Below, piece after piece: positions 1-9,796 of a DNA stretch of 64,000 bases. Positions within the stretch are counted from its first letter, which is position 1. Each line of letters opens with the position of its first letter. The stretch comes from JADJWR01 sp964509545 (GTDB lineage Bacteria; Pseudomonadota; Gammaproteobacteria; Burkholderiales; Burkholderiaceae_F). Below the pieces are notes generated by a model. It ran no database searches. It saw only the letters and a program-made list of their open reading frames with translations, and was not told the DNA's origin. A program made the translations under genes and the position numbers. The DNA lies in contig CAZDXQ010000017.1 in assembly GCA_964509545.1 (NCBI GenBank), forward strand, positions 6,977-70,976, read 5' to 3'.

Positions 1-22
1 GGCCGGGCGGCGCACGCCGCCC

Positions 23-149
23 TTAACTTGACTGCGCCAAGTTAGCCTGCGACGCAACGAGTTGGGGCGGCTTCGATCGCTCTCTCAGCGCGCCGCCATC
101 AGCGCAACCGTCGTGTCCAGCATCCGATTGCTGAATCCCCACTCGTTGT
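23..149. repeat. Palindromic repeat unit A (diverged copy of unit at 171-299)
   Basis: This unit aligns with 171-299 at an offset of about 148-150 bases with small indels. It holds a short hairpin (arms 25-30 and 38-43 around a CTGCG-containing loop) and a wider inverted repeat (arms 55-67 and 137-148, one extra T in the left arm). The wide repeat encloses the tail of a gap-like reading frame on the minus strand. Just before it, 5-12 and 15-22 form another GC-only hairpin (GGGCGGCG/CGCCGCCC). The boundaries are my manual alignment. Confidence 0.6.
85..147 (-). pseudogene. Remnant of a second gap gene (last 20 codons plus stop)
   Basis: Read on the minus strand this stretch encodes NEWGFSNRMLDTTVALMAAR and a TGA stop. 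The live gap gene at 235-1245 ends in the same 20 residues except for a final Lys. Of the ten codons that differ between the two copies, nine are synonymous, including AGC versus TCG for serine. That pattern means the fragment diverged while it was still under protein-level selection, so it is better read as the tail of a once complete gap paralogue than as a recent duplication. Similarity to gap stops at about position 148, so nothing of the upstream catalytic part remains here. It is not expected to be functional. Confidence 0.65.
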
Positions 150-170
150 GCCGCCCGCCCGCCTTCGGCC

Positions 171-299
171 TTAACTTCGGCTGCGCCGAAGTAAGCGGGC
201 GCCGCAATGAATGGGGCCGGCTTCGGTTACCCGATCACTTGGCCGCCATCAGCGCCACCGTGGTGTCCAGCATCCGGTTCGAAAAGCCCCATTCATTGT
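171..299. repeat. Palindromic repeat unit B, overlapping the 3' end of gap
   Basis: The unit contains a perfect 7-bp hairpin (174-180 with 186-192, loop CTGCG) and a perfect 12-bp inverted repeat (CAATGAATGGGG at 205-216, CCCCATTCATTG at 287-298). The right arm lies inside the NEWG codons of gap, and the loop holds the gap stop codon. On the minus strand the hairpins follow the gap stop and could act as a transcript 3' end. No T-run follows them, so a rho-independent terminator cannot be claimed. Bases 150-170 between the two units are GC-rich and hold nothing else I recognise. Confidence 0.6.
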
Positions 300-1245
300 C
301 ATACCAGCTGGAGACTTTGACGAGGCGGCCGGAGACTTTGGTCAGCGTGGCCTCGAAGATGCTGGAGCGCGGGTCGTGGTTGAAGTCGCTGGAAACGAGC
401 GGCTCGGCGTTGTAGCCGAGGATGCCCTTCAGTTCGCCGTCGGCCGCCGCCTTCATGATGGCGTTGATCTCGTCGACCGTGGTGTCGCGCGCGGCGACGA
501 AGGACAGGTCGACCACCGACACGTTGATCGTCGGCACGCGGATCGCGTAGCCGTCGAGCTTGCCATTCAGCTCCGGCAGCACCAGGCCCACCGCGGCCGC
601 AGCGCCGGTCTTGGTCGGGATCATGTTGTGCGCGGCGGCACGCGCCCGGCGCAGGTCCTCGTGATAAACGTCGGTCAGCACCTGGTCGTTGGTGTAGGCG
701 TGGATCGTCGTCATCAGGCCGTTGACCAGTCCGATCTTCTCGTGCAGCGGCTTGACCATCGGCGCCAGGCAGTTGGTCGTACACGAAGCGTTGGAGATCA
801 CGGTGTGCGCGGCTTTCAGCGTGCCGTGGTTGACGCCGTAGACGATCGTGCCGTCGACGTCCTTGCCGCCGGGCGCCGAGATGATCACTTTCTTCGCCCC
901 CGCCTTCAGGTGCGCCGAGGCCTTCTCCTTGCTGGTGAAAAAGCCGGTGCACTCGTGCACGACATCGACGCCGAGGTCCTTCCACGGCAGCTGCGCCGGA
1001 TCGCGGTTCGACAGCACCTTGATCCGGTCGCCATTGACGACCAGCGAATCACCGTCGATCGCCACCGTGCCGGGGAACTTGCCGTGCGCGGTGTCGTACT
1101 TGGTCAGGTGGGCATTGATCTTGGTGTCGCCCAGGTCGTTGATCGCCACGATCTGGATGTCGTGCTTTTTGCCGCCCTCGTAGTGCGCGCGCAGGATGTT
1201 GCGGCCGATGCGGCCATAGCCGTTGATGGCAACCTTGATCGTCAT
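235..1245 (-). CDS. gap: Type I glyceraldehyde-3-phosphate dehydrogenase
   Basis: The enzyme interconverts glyceraldehyde-3-phosphate and 1,3-bisphosphoglycerate with NAD(P) in cytosolic glycolysis and gluconeogenesis. The 336-residue product has the family's usual length. The Rossmann motif GYGRIG lies at residues 9-14, the catalytic Cys155 lies in SNASCTTNC, and the closing signature NEWGFSNRM is near the C-terminus. I start at ATG 1245 because MTIKVAINGYGRIG is the normal N-terminus; an in-frame extension upstream lies inside tkt. The ATG overlaps the tkt stop by four bases (ATGA), so the two genes are co-transcribed and probably translationally coupled. The 3' end sits inside palindromic repeat unit B, and a decayed second gap tail lies about 90 bases further on. 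Confidence 0.97.
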   Translation of the reverse strand: MTIKVAINGYGRIGRNILRAHYEGGKKHDIQIVAINDLGDTKINAHLTKYDTAHGKFPGTVAIDGDSLVVNGDRIKVLSNRDPAQLPWKDLGVDVVHECTGFFTSKEKASAHLKAGAKKVIISAPGGKDVDGTIVYGVNHGTLKAAHTVISNASCTTNCLAPMVKPLHEKIGLVNGLMTTIHAYTNDQVLTDVYHEDLRRARAAAHNMIPTKTGAAAAVGLVLPELNGKLDGYAIRVPTINVSVVDLSFVAARDTTVDEINAIMKAAADGELKGILGYNAEPLVSSDFNHDPRSSIFEATLTKVSGRLVKVSSWYDNEWGFSNRMLDTTVALMAAK

Positions 1246-3284
1246 GACTTCTCCCCGGATAAGACGGCCAGCACGGTCGCGACGAGATTGTCGACCGTCA
1301 GCCCGAAATGCCTGTAAACATCCGCCGCCGGCGCCGACTCGCCGAAGCGATCGACGCCGAGCACTGCACCACCGGCACGGACATACTTCCACCAGAAATC
1401 GGTGACCCCGGCCTCGATCGCCACGCGCGGCAGCCGCTGCGGCAGCACGCTCGACTTGTAGGCGGCGTCCTGGCGGTCGAACACCGTGGTCGACGGGATC
1501 GACACGACGCGAACGGCAATGCCCGCTTCAGCGAGTTTCGCCTGCGCCTGCACCGCCAGCGGGAGTTCCGAGCCCGTGGCGATCAGCACGGCGCGCGCCT
1601 TGCGCAAGCCGCCCGCCGCTTCGCTGAACACATAACCGCCGCGGCGCACCGCCTCGGCGTCTGCCTTCGCGCGCAGGAACGGCACCGCCTGGCGCGACAG
1701 CAGCAGCGAGGTCGGCCCGTCGCGCCGCTCCAGCGCCTGCGACCAGGCCACCAGCGTCTCGACCGTGTCGCACGGCCGCCAGACGTCCATGTTCGGAATC
1801 AACCGCAGGCTGGCGGCGTGTTCGACCGCCTGGTGCGTCGGCCCGTCTTCGCCCAGGCCAATGGAGTCATGCGTGAAGACGAAGACGACGCGCTGCCTCA
1901 TCAGCGCCGCCATGCGCAGCGCGTTGCGGGCGTAATCGGAGAAGACGAGGAAGGTGCCGACGAACGGGGCGAAGCCGCCATGCAGCGCCATGCCGTTGGC
2001 GATGGCGCACATGCCGAACTCGCGCACGCCGAAGTTGATGTGCCGGCCCGCGGCAAAGCCTTCGTCGCCGACGCGCAGCGGCGCCGCCTTGCTCCACTTG
2101 GTCAGGTTGCTGCCGGTCAGGTCGGCGGAACCGCCGACCATTTCCGGCGCCGCTTCGGCCAGCACCTCGAGCGCAAGTTGCGAAGCCTTGCGCGTGGCGA
2201 CCGTTTCGCGCTTGTCCTGCGCCGCGGCGACGGCGGCTTCGACCACACCGCCGATTGCCGCCGGCAGTTCGCCCGCCATGCGCCGGCGGAACTCCGCCGC
2301 CAGTTCGGGAAACTGCTGCGCGTAGCGAGCGAACAGTTCCTCCCATTGCTGCTGCCGGCGCCGCCCCTCGCCGCGCGCGTCCCAGGCCTGGCTGACTGAA
2401 GCCGGCACGTGAAACGGCGGGTGCGACCAGCCCAGAGCGGCGCGCGTCGCCGCGACCTCGCTCTCGCCGAGCGCCTCGCCGTGCGCCTTTTCGCTGCCGG
2501 CGCGGTTGGGTGAACCCTTGCCGATCACCGTGCGGGCGACGATCAGCGTCGGCCGATCGCTGTCCTGCGCCTGCACGATCGCGCGATCGACGGCATCGAC
2601 ATCGTGGCCGTCGAGCGGTCCGATCACGTTCCAGCGGTAGGCGCGGAATCGCGACGCGGTGTCGTCGGTGAACCAGTGCTTGACTTCGCCGTCGATGGAG
2701 ATGCCGTTGTCGTCGTAGACGACGACGAGCTTGTTCAGCCGCCACGTGCCGGCCAGCGACGCCGCCTCGTGCGAGATGCCCTCCATCAGGCAGCCGTCGC
2801 CGGCAAACACGTAGGTCCGGTGGTCGACGATCGGGAAATCCGGGCGGTTGAACTCGGCCGCAAGAAGCCTTTCCGCCAGCGCCATGCCGACGGCGTTGGC
2901 CAGCCCCTGGCCGAGCGGGCCGGTGGTCGTCTCGACACCGGGGGTCAGGCCGAACTCCGGATGCCCCGGAGTCCTGCTGTGCAGTTGCCGGAACTCGGAC
3001 AGTTGTCCGATCGGCAGGTCGTAACCGGTCAGGTGCAGCAACGCATAGAGCAGCATCGAGCCGTGACCATTGGACAGCACGAAGCGGTCGCGGTCAGGCC
3101 AGCGCGGGTCCGCCGGGTTGTGGCGCAGATGCCGATGCCACAGCGCGTACGCAACTTCCGCCATGCCCATCGGCATGCCGGGATGGCCGGAGTTGGCCTT
3201 CTGCACGGCGTCCATCGCCAACGCGCGCAATGTGTTGCACATCTGCTCACGGGTCGGCAACGGCGTCGCGGTGGTGTCAGGCAT
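1242..3284 (-). CDS. tkt: Transketolase
   Basis: This thiamine-diphosphate enzyme moves two-carbon ketol units between sugar phosphates in the pentose phosphate pathway. The product is about 680 residues. SGHPG near residue 34 and the ThDP/Mg motif GDGCLMEG near 162-169 are intact, and the C-terminal part has the pyrimidine-binding and transketolase C domains. I start at ATG 3284, just before TREQMCNTLRALAMDAV, which aligns with the family N-terminus. In-frame ATGs at 3395 and 3437 would add an Ala/Pro-rich leader with no family counterpart, although the one at 3437 has an AAGGA-like site upstream. It is the first gene of a tkt-gap unit. Confidence 0.96.
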   Translation of the reverse strand: MPDTTATPLPTREQMCNTLRALAMDAVQKANSGHPGMPMGMAEVAYALWHRHLRHNPADPRWPDRDRFVLSNGHGSMLLYALLHLTGYDLPIGQLSEFRQLHSRTPGHPEFGLTPGVETTTGPLGQGLANAVGMALAERLLAAEFNRPDFPIVDHRTYVFAGDGCLMEGISHEAASLAGTWRLNKLVVVYDDNGISIDGEVKHWFTDDTASRFRAYRWNVIGPLDGHDVDAVDRAIVQAQDSDRPTLIVARTVIGKGSPNRAGSEKAHGEALGESEVAATRAALGWSHPPFHVPASVSQAWDARGEGRRRQQQWEELFARYAQQFPELAAEFRRRMAGELPAAIGGVVEAAVAAAQDKRETVATRKASQLALEVLAEAAPEMVGGSADLTGSNLTKWSKAAPLRVGDEGFAAGRHINFGVREFGMCAIANGMALHGGFAPFVGTFLVFSDYARNALRMAALMRQRVVFVFTHDSIGLGEDGPTHQAVEHAASLRLIPNMDVWRPCDTVETLVAWSQALERRDGPTSLLLSRQAVPFLRAKADAEAVRRGGYVFSEAAGGLRKARAVLIATGSELPLAVQAQAKLAEAGIAVRVVSIPSTTVFDRQDAAYKSSVLPQRLPRVAIEAGVTDFWWKYVRAGGAVLGVDRFGESAPAADVYRHFGLTVDNLVATVLAVLSGEKS

Positions 3285-3661
3285 ACGGGCGGGTGTATTG
3301 GCGGGCGCGGCGCCCTCGGCAGAAGGAAGAATTTTATCAGCGGCGGTGGCGGCAACCGGCGGCGCCGCGGCCGCCGCCTGCTCCCGATCAAACATCGAGG
3401 CCACGCTCGACTTCCGCCTGTGCTGCGGCGCTTTCATTGGGGGGTGAATTCCTTTAACATCCGCCCCCTAAATTCGATCCGGAGCACCGGAAGCAACGGG
3501 TTGCCGAGAAGTCTCAGGCATCTGTCCCCGCCAGGTCCAATCGACGCAGCGAAAGCTGTCACCGACCCGCGCGCCGCGCACCAGCGCCGGGTCCCGGATC
3601 GTGGGTTGCGGTGATGAACCGCGATTCAGGTCGATTAGGGCGGACCTGCTGGGGGACGAAG
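3285..3661. other. Divergent intergenic region between tkt and the speD-speE fusion
   Basis: About 377 bases separate the two divergent starts and must carry promoters for both. I see no convincing -10/-35 pair. A possible weak pair for tkt is TTGCTT and ATTTAG near 3469-3497 on the minus strand. If tkt starts further upstream, this region shrinks to 225-270 bases. No RNA gene or repeat is evident. Confidence 0.4.
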
Positions 3662-4978
3662 ATGCAAGGACTTCACCTGACTGGCGATCTGTTCGACTGC
3701 AGCTGCACTTCGGCGCTGCTGACGGATCTGGAAAAACTCTCGACGCTCGCCCGCGACGCGACCATCGCCGCGGGGCTGACGATCGTCGACGAGAAATACC
3801 ACGTGTTTCCCGACTGGAACGGGCAACCCGGCGGCATCACCGGCGCGGTGCTGCTCGCCGAGTCGCATCTGGCCATACACACCTGGCCCGAGCGGCGCGG
3901 CGTGACGCTCGACGTCTACGTGTGCAACTTCACCGACGACAACAGCGGCAAGGCGCAGCAGTTGTTCGACGAGCTGATGGTGGCCTTCCGGCCGAAAAGC
4001 CAGGCGGTCAACCGCATCATCCGCGGCGACATCGCGGCGAGCACGCAGTCGGCCGCGGCAGACGCCTCGGCAAAGACACCCGGCGGCGCTGCGGCGGCGT
4101 CGAGCGAACTGATCTTCGACTGGCTGAACGCCAACTCCGGCTACGGCTTCACCGCCTCGCGCCGCCTGCAGACGATCGAATCGCCGTACCAGCGTGTCGA
4201 GGTCTACGACACGCCGCAGTTCGGCAAGCTGTTCCGCCTCGACGGCCGCCTGATGACCTCGGAGAAGGAGGAATTCTTCTACCACGAGTGCATGACGCAC
4301 CCGGCGCTGCTCACGCACCCGAATCCGCAGTCGGTGCTGGTGATCGGCGGCGGCGACGGCGGCTCGTCGGAAGAGATCTTCAAGCACCCGAGCGTCAAGC
4401 GCGTCGTGATGGCCGAACTCGACGCGGCGGTGATCGACGTCGCGCGGACCCATCTCGGCGAGATCCACAAGGGCGTGCTCGACGATCCGCGGCTTGAAAT
4501 CCGCATCGGCGACGGCTTCGAGTACGTGAAGGGCACGACGGAAACGTTCGACCTGATCGTGCTCGACCTCACCGATCCGGACACGCCGGCGTTCCATCTG
4601 TACTCGGAAGAGTTCTTCCGCCTGTGCCGCGAGCGGCTCAACCCCGGCGGCATGCTGACGCTGCATCTGGGCACGCCGGTGTACGCGCCGGAAACGGTGC
4701 GCAAGAACGCCGCCAACCTGCGCAAGGTGTTCAAGCAGGTGCATCCGCTGGCGCTGTTTATTCCGCTCTACGGCTCGCTGTGGTGCCTCGGCGTGGCCAG
4801 CGACAGCGCCAATCCGCGGCTGATGACCACCGAGGCCATCGCCGCGCGGCTGCGCGAGCGGCGCATCGGCGCGCTGAAGTACTACAACGCCGAACTGCAC
4901 AACGCGCTGTTTGCGTTGCCCAACTTCGTCAAGGCGCTGACCGACCCGGCAGCGACACCAGCGCGACTGGCCGCCTAG
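3662..4978 (+). CDS. Fused S-adenosylmethionine decarboxylase / spermidine synthase
   Basis: One 438-residue chain carries both enzymes needed to turn putrescine into spermidine. Residues 1 to about 120 form a prokaryotic AdoMet decarboxylase. Glu67-Ser68 is the expected self-cleavage site that makes the pyruvoyl cofactor, with His73 and Cys88 at the same spacing as the characterised Thermotoga enzyme. A low-complexity Ala/Ser linker (about 124-148) leads to a spermidine synthase domain with VIGGGDGGSSEE near 227-238 and LDLTDPDTP downstream. The start at ATG 3662 is preceded by GGGGGAC at good spacing; an upstream ATG at 3611 adds residues unlike the family. Similar fusions are known from other proteobacteria, including Delftia. 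Self-cleavage would leave the small subunit separate and the large part joined to SpeE. A strong terminator follows. Confidence 0.93.
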   Translation: MQGLHLTGDLFDCSCTSALLTDLEKLSTLARDATIAAGLTIVDEKYHVFPDWNGQPGGITGAVLLAESHLAIHTWPERRGVTLDVYVCNFTDDNSGKAQQLFDELMVAFRPKSQAVNRIIRGDIAASTQSAAADASAKTPGGAAAASSELIFDWLNANSGYGFTASRRLQTIESPYQRVEVYDTPQFGKLFRLDGRLMTSEKEEFFYHECMTHPALLTHPNPQSVLVIGGGDGGSSEEIFKHPSVKRVVMAELDAAVIDVARTHLGEIHKGVLDDPRLEIRIGDGFEYVKGTTETFDLIVLDLTDPDTPAFHLYSEEFFRLCRERLNPGGMLTLHLGTPVYAPETVRKNAANLRKVFKQVHPLALFIPLYGSLWCLGVASDSANPRLMTTEAIAARLRERRIGALKYYNAELHNALFALPNFVKALTDPAATPARLAA

Positions 4979-5012
4979 CGCCGCAGCCCGCGCCGCCATG
5001 GCGATCGCACAA

Positions 5013-5038
5013 GCCCGGCAGCCTGCCGGGCTTTTTCT
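5013..5038 (+). terminator. Rho-independent terminator after the speD-speE fusion
   Basis: Arms GCCCGGCA (5013-5020) and TGCCGGGC (5024-5031) pair perfectly around a three-base loop, followed by TTTTTCTT. It lies 35 bases after the stop and ends about 12 bases before the proposed rsmE start. Confidence 0.9.
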
Positions 5039-5049
5039 TCCCGGCCGCC

Positions 5050-5790
5050 GTGTCTGCGCCCCGTTTCTTCATTGACGCGGCGCTGGCGGCCGGCAAGGAG
5101 ATCGACCTGCCGTCCGACCTCGCCCACCATGCGCTGCGCGTGCTGCGGCTGCGCAACGGCGACCCCATCGCGCTGTTCAACGGCCGTGGCGGCGAGTTTG
5201 CTGCCGAGCTGCGCCGGGACCGCAACGAGACACGGGCGCGCGTGCTCGCCTTCGACGGCGTCGAGCGCGAGTCGCCGCTGCGGCTGACACTGATCCAGGC
5301 GCTGGTTGCCGCCGACAAGCTCGACTGGATCGTCGAGAAGGCGGTCGAACTAGGCGTGGCGCGCATCGTGATCGCGCCGACCCAGCGCAGCGTCGTGCGC
5401 CTGGATGCGGCGCGCGGCGCGCGGCGGCTCGAGCATTGGCGGCAGATCGTGCGCGCTGCCTGCAGCCAGTGCGGCCGCAATCGCCTTCCCGCGCTCGACT
5501 TCCATGGATCGTTGGACGCGGCGCTGGCCGCGGTGCCTGCCGATCAGCCGCGCCTGCTGCTGTCGCCCGCCGCCTCGGCGGGTCTGCCGTCGAGACTTGC
5601 CGGACCCATCGCGGCACTGGCCGTCGGCCCGGAGGGCGGATTCACCGATGCCGAACTGCGGCACGCTGCAGGCGCGGGCTTCACCGCGGTGCGGCTTGGC
5701 CCGCGTATCCTGCGTACGGAAACGGCTGGATTGGCGGCGCTGGCGGCGTTGCAGGCGTCGTCCGGTGATCTCACCGTGGCCGCACGTTGA
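5050..5790 (+). CDS. rsmE: 16S rRNA (uracil1498-N3)-methyltransferase RsmE
   Basis: RsmE methylates N3 of U1498 in 16S rRNA using S-adenosylmethionine. The 246-residue product matches the family length. The N-terminal part (PRFFIDAALAAG) is the PUA-like RNA-binding region. The C-terminal SPOUT domain shows the trefoil-knot motifs AVGPEGGFTDAE and LGPRILRTETA. I start at GTG 5050, giving VSAPRFFIDA, which fits the family. No clear ribosome-binding site precedes it, because the speD-speE terminator occupies that space. Expression therefore needs a promoter inside the upstream gene, or read-through. Confidence 0.93.
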   Translation: MSAPRFFIDAALAAGKEIDLPSDLAHHALRVLRLRNGDPIALFNGRGGEFAAELRRDRNETRARVLAFDGVERESPLRLTLIQALVAADKLDWIVEKAVELGVARIVIAPTQRSVVRLDAARGARRLEHWRQIVRAACSQCGRNRLPALDFHGSLDAALAAVPADQPRLLLSPAASAGLPSRLAGPIAALAVGPEGGFTDAELRHAAGAGFTAVRLGPRILRTETAGLAALAALQASSGDLTVAAR

Positions 5791-5815
5791 TCACGCTGAC
5801 TCGGAGGAGGCGATC

Positions 5816-6214
5816 ATGCTCGACAAACTCGTTGCCGGCGCCCTGCAGGGAATGACGGGCGGGCAGAACACGCAGGACGCGCTGCTGCAGATCATCGGCA
5901 GACTTCTCTCCGGCAGCGGCGGCCTGAACGGCCTGCTGGCGCAGTTCCAGCAGGCCGGCCTCGGCGAGCAGGCGCAGAGCTGGGTCAGCCGCGGACAGAA
6001 CCTGCCCATCTCGATCGACCAGTTGATGCAGGTCTTCGGCGCCGAGCACATGCAGCAGATGGCAGCAAGCGCGGGGCTCGATCAGCAGGCACTCGGTAGC
6101 CAGCTTGCCGAGATGCTGCCGCAGGCGGTCGACCGGCTGACCCCGGACGGCCAGGTCCCGAGTGGCGGCATCGAAGACGCGCTGGGCATGCTGTCGCGGC
6201 TGATGCCTAGGTAG
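5816..6214 (+). CDS. YidB-like (DUF937) protein
   Basis: A 132-residue protein of the YidB/DUF937 family, whose function is not established. It is rich in Gly, Gln and Leu and has the repeated amphipathic segments typical of the family (LLSGSGGLNGLLAQFQQAGL, then SIDQLMQVFG). No signal peptide or membrane span is seen. The start is well supported by GGAGGAGG at 5803-5810. It lies 25 bases after rsmE and could share its transcript. Confidence 0.8.
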   Translation: MLDKLVAGALQGMTGGQNTQDALLQIIGRLLSGSGGLNGLLAQFQQAGLGEQAQSWVSRGQNLPISIDQLMQVFGAEHMQQMAASAGLDQQALGSQLAEMLPQAVDRLTPDGQVPSGGIEDALGMLSRLMPR

Positions 6215-6229
6215 CCGGGCTGCTGCGCT

Positions 6230-6637
6230 TCAGGAATAAAAAACACGCAAGCCGACGCCGCGCTCGGCGAAGTCGTCGGCCGCGTCGCGGAAGACATCGA
6301 GCAGCGCCGCCCGCTGCTCGGCGCCGAAACCGCTGCCGGGGAGCCGTTCGAGGACCACCACCCAGCCGCGGCCGCCACGCTCGGGCAGGTCGGTCAGGCA
6401 GTCGTAGAGCGCGTCGAGATTCGCGCCATACCAGTCCGGAAAGGCGAAGGCGCGCCCGATTGCCTTGAGCACCGCCGACTTGTCGACACAGTCCGAGCAC
6501 TCGGCCAGCACGAACGCGTGCCCCGCCTGCGCCGCCCAGCGGCGCAGCTCGTCGACGGTGTAGCGTGCGAGCGGCCGCACGGTCTGCGCCGGCAGTTCGT
6601 CGATCGGCTTGGGCGGGCGGCTGTTCGAGGCGTTCAT
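6230..6637 (-). CDS. Barstar-family ribonuclease inhibitor
   Basis: Barstar binds and blocks a cognate guanyl-specific ribonuclease in the cytoplasm. The 135-residue product has a roughly 45-residue N-terminal extension before the barstar fold. The segment PDWYGANLDALYDCL matches the inhibitor's recognition helix. Asp75 and Asp79 correspond to Asp35 and Asp39, which contact the RNase active site in Bacillus barstar. The start overlaps the stop of the upstream ribonuclease gene by four bases (ATGA), so enzyme and inhibitor are translationally coupled, with the enzyme first. Confidence 0.9.
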   Translation of the reverse strand: MNASNSRPPKPIDELPAQTVRPLARYTVDELRRWAAQAGHAFVLAECSDCVDKSAVLKAIGRAFAFPDWYGANLDALYDCLTDLPERGGRGWVVVLERLPGSGFGAEQRAALLDVFRDAADDFAERGVGLRVFYS

Positions 6638-7041
6638 GGTCGGATCCGGCGGAAGCTACGGTAATGATCATCGGTGTAGTAGTACTCGTCGCCAGTGGCC
6701 GGGTCACCGGTGGCGCCCTTGCCGGCGACGATGCGGCGCGCGCCGCGATCGCGGCGTCCGGGAGTCGGCACCGTGTACTCGGTGTAGTAGCCGCGCGGGC
6801 GCGGCGGCAGCAGCCGTTCGCGATTGCCGAAGACAGTGCCGTCCATGCGATAGGGGAAAGGTCCGCCCTGCCGGATCAGCGCCAGTGTCTGCTGCGCCTG
6901 CAGCGGCAGCGCGGCAAGCGCGACCTCGGCAATCGCGGCCGCGTGGCGGTCATCAGTCGCCGAAGGCGCTTCGCGGGCGCAGGCGGCGACGCCGAACGCA
7001 ATCGCGAGCAGCAGGATGATGTGCCGGAACAGCGAACTCAT
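6634..7041 (-). CDS. Secreted guanyl-specific ribonuclease (RNase Sa/N1/barnase family)
   Basis: Residues from about 70 onward closely match Streptomyces RNase Sa: NRERLLP, YYTEYTVPTPG, RGARRIVAG, YYYTDDHYRSF. From the ATG at 7041 the catalytic candidates are Glu88, Arg102/103 and His126. The N-terminus (FRHIILLLAIAFGVAAC) is a signal peptide; VAAC with Cys21 could be a lipobox, which would anchor the enzyme to the envelope, or the protein may be released by signal peptidase I. The length is 135 residues; a TTG three codons upstream (7050) is an alternative start. The downstream, overlapping barstar gene supplies the inhibitor. Together they form an exported RNase with cytoplasmic protection. 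Its biological role (RNA scavenging or competition) is inference. Confidence 0.88.
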   Translation of the reverse strand: MSSLFRHIILLLAIAFGVAACAREAPSATDDRHAAAIAEVALAALPLQAQQTLALIRQGGPFPYRMDGTVFGNRERLLPPRPRGYYTEYTVPTPGRRDRGARRIVAGKGATGDPATGDEYYYTDDHYRSFRRIRP

Positions 7042-7123
7042 CAACCGCAATGTAAACGCCGCGATCGCGGCATCCGTCGGCGCGTCGCCGGGCGGACCGG
7101 TGCAACAGCTCGTGCGGTGCCGC

Positions 7124-9427
<2,304 letters not shown>

Positions 9428-9796
9428 ACGGGGCACCGGGCGGAGAAACGAAGGGCGCATTATCGTGCGCGCGGTCACGCCGATCCTCACTCAGGCAAGG
9501 CGGGCACGCGGTTCCGGCGGCATCATCGAGCGCGTAGCAGGAGTGCGCACACTCCGCCCGGACGAAACGAACGTTTACCCTTGCGGGGCGATGGATTTCT
9601 CCTATCCTGCGACAGAGATGCAAACCTCACTCGAGCGTGCCGAAGCGCTCGGGCGTAAGAGCCCCCGTTTTCGCTTTTCTTCCGCCTGCTGCGCCGATTC
9701 CGGGCGCGTCCGGCCGGCCGTCATGTCTGCCCGGACGCTGGGCAAAGACATGACGGGGAGCGCGCCGCTCCGGTCGCGAACCCGGCGGAATCCACG
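9428..9796. other. Divergent intergenic region between maeB and the aminotransferase gene
   Basis: These 369 bases must hold both promoters. I see no strong -10/-35 pair, RNA gene or repeat. A long opposite-strand reading frame crosses part of the region but continues antisense through the aminotransferase gene and is not credible as a gene. Confidence 0.35.

Noticed and set aside
1242..1392. Longer N-terminus for gap extending into tkt
   Set aside because: The extra 49 residues are Arg/Cys-rich and unlike any GAPDH; the ATG at 1245 gives the standard MTIKVAINGYGRIG start.
3475..3540. Sequence with partial likeness to a glycine riboswitch (GCCGA ... CTCAGGCA)
   Set aside because: The preceding GGAGAG stem and the GCAA and AAAGGAC elements are absent, and the adjacent genes are unrelated to glycine.
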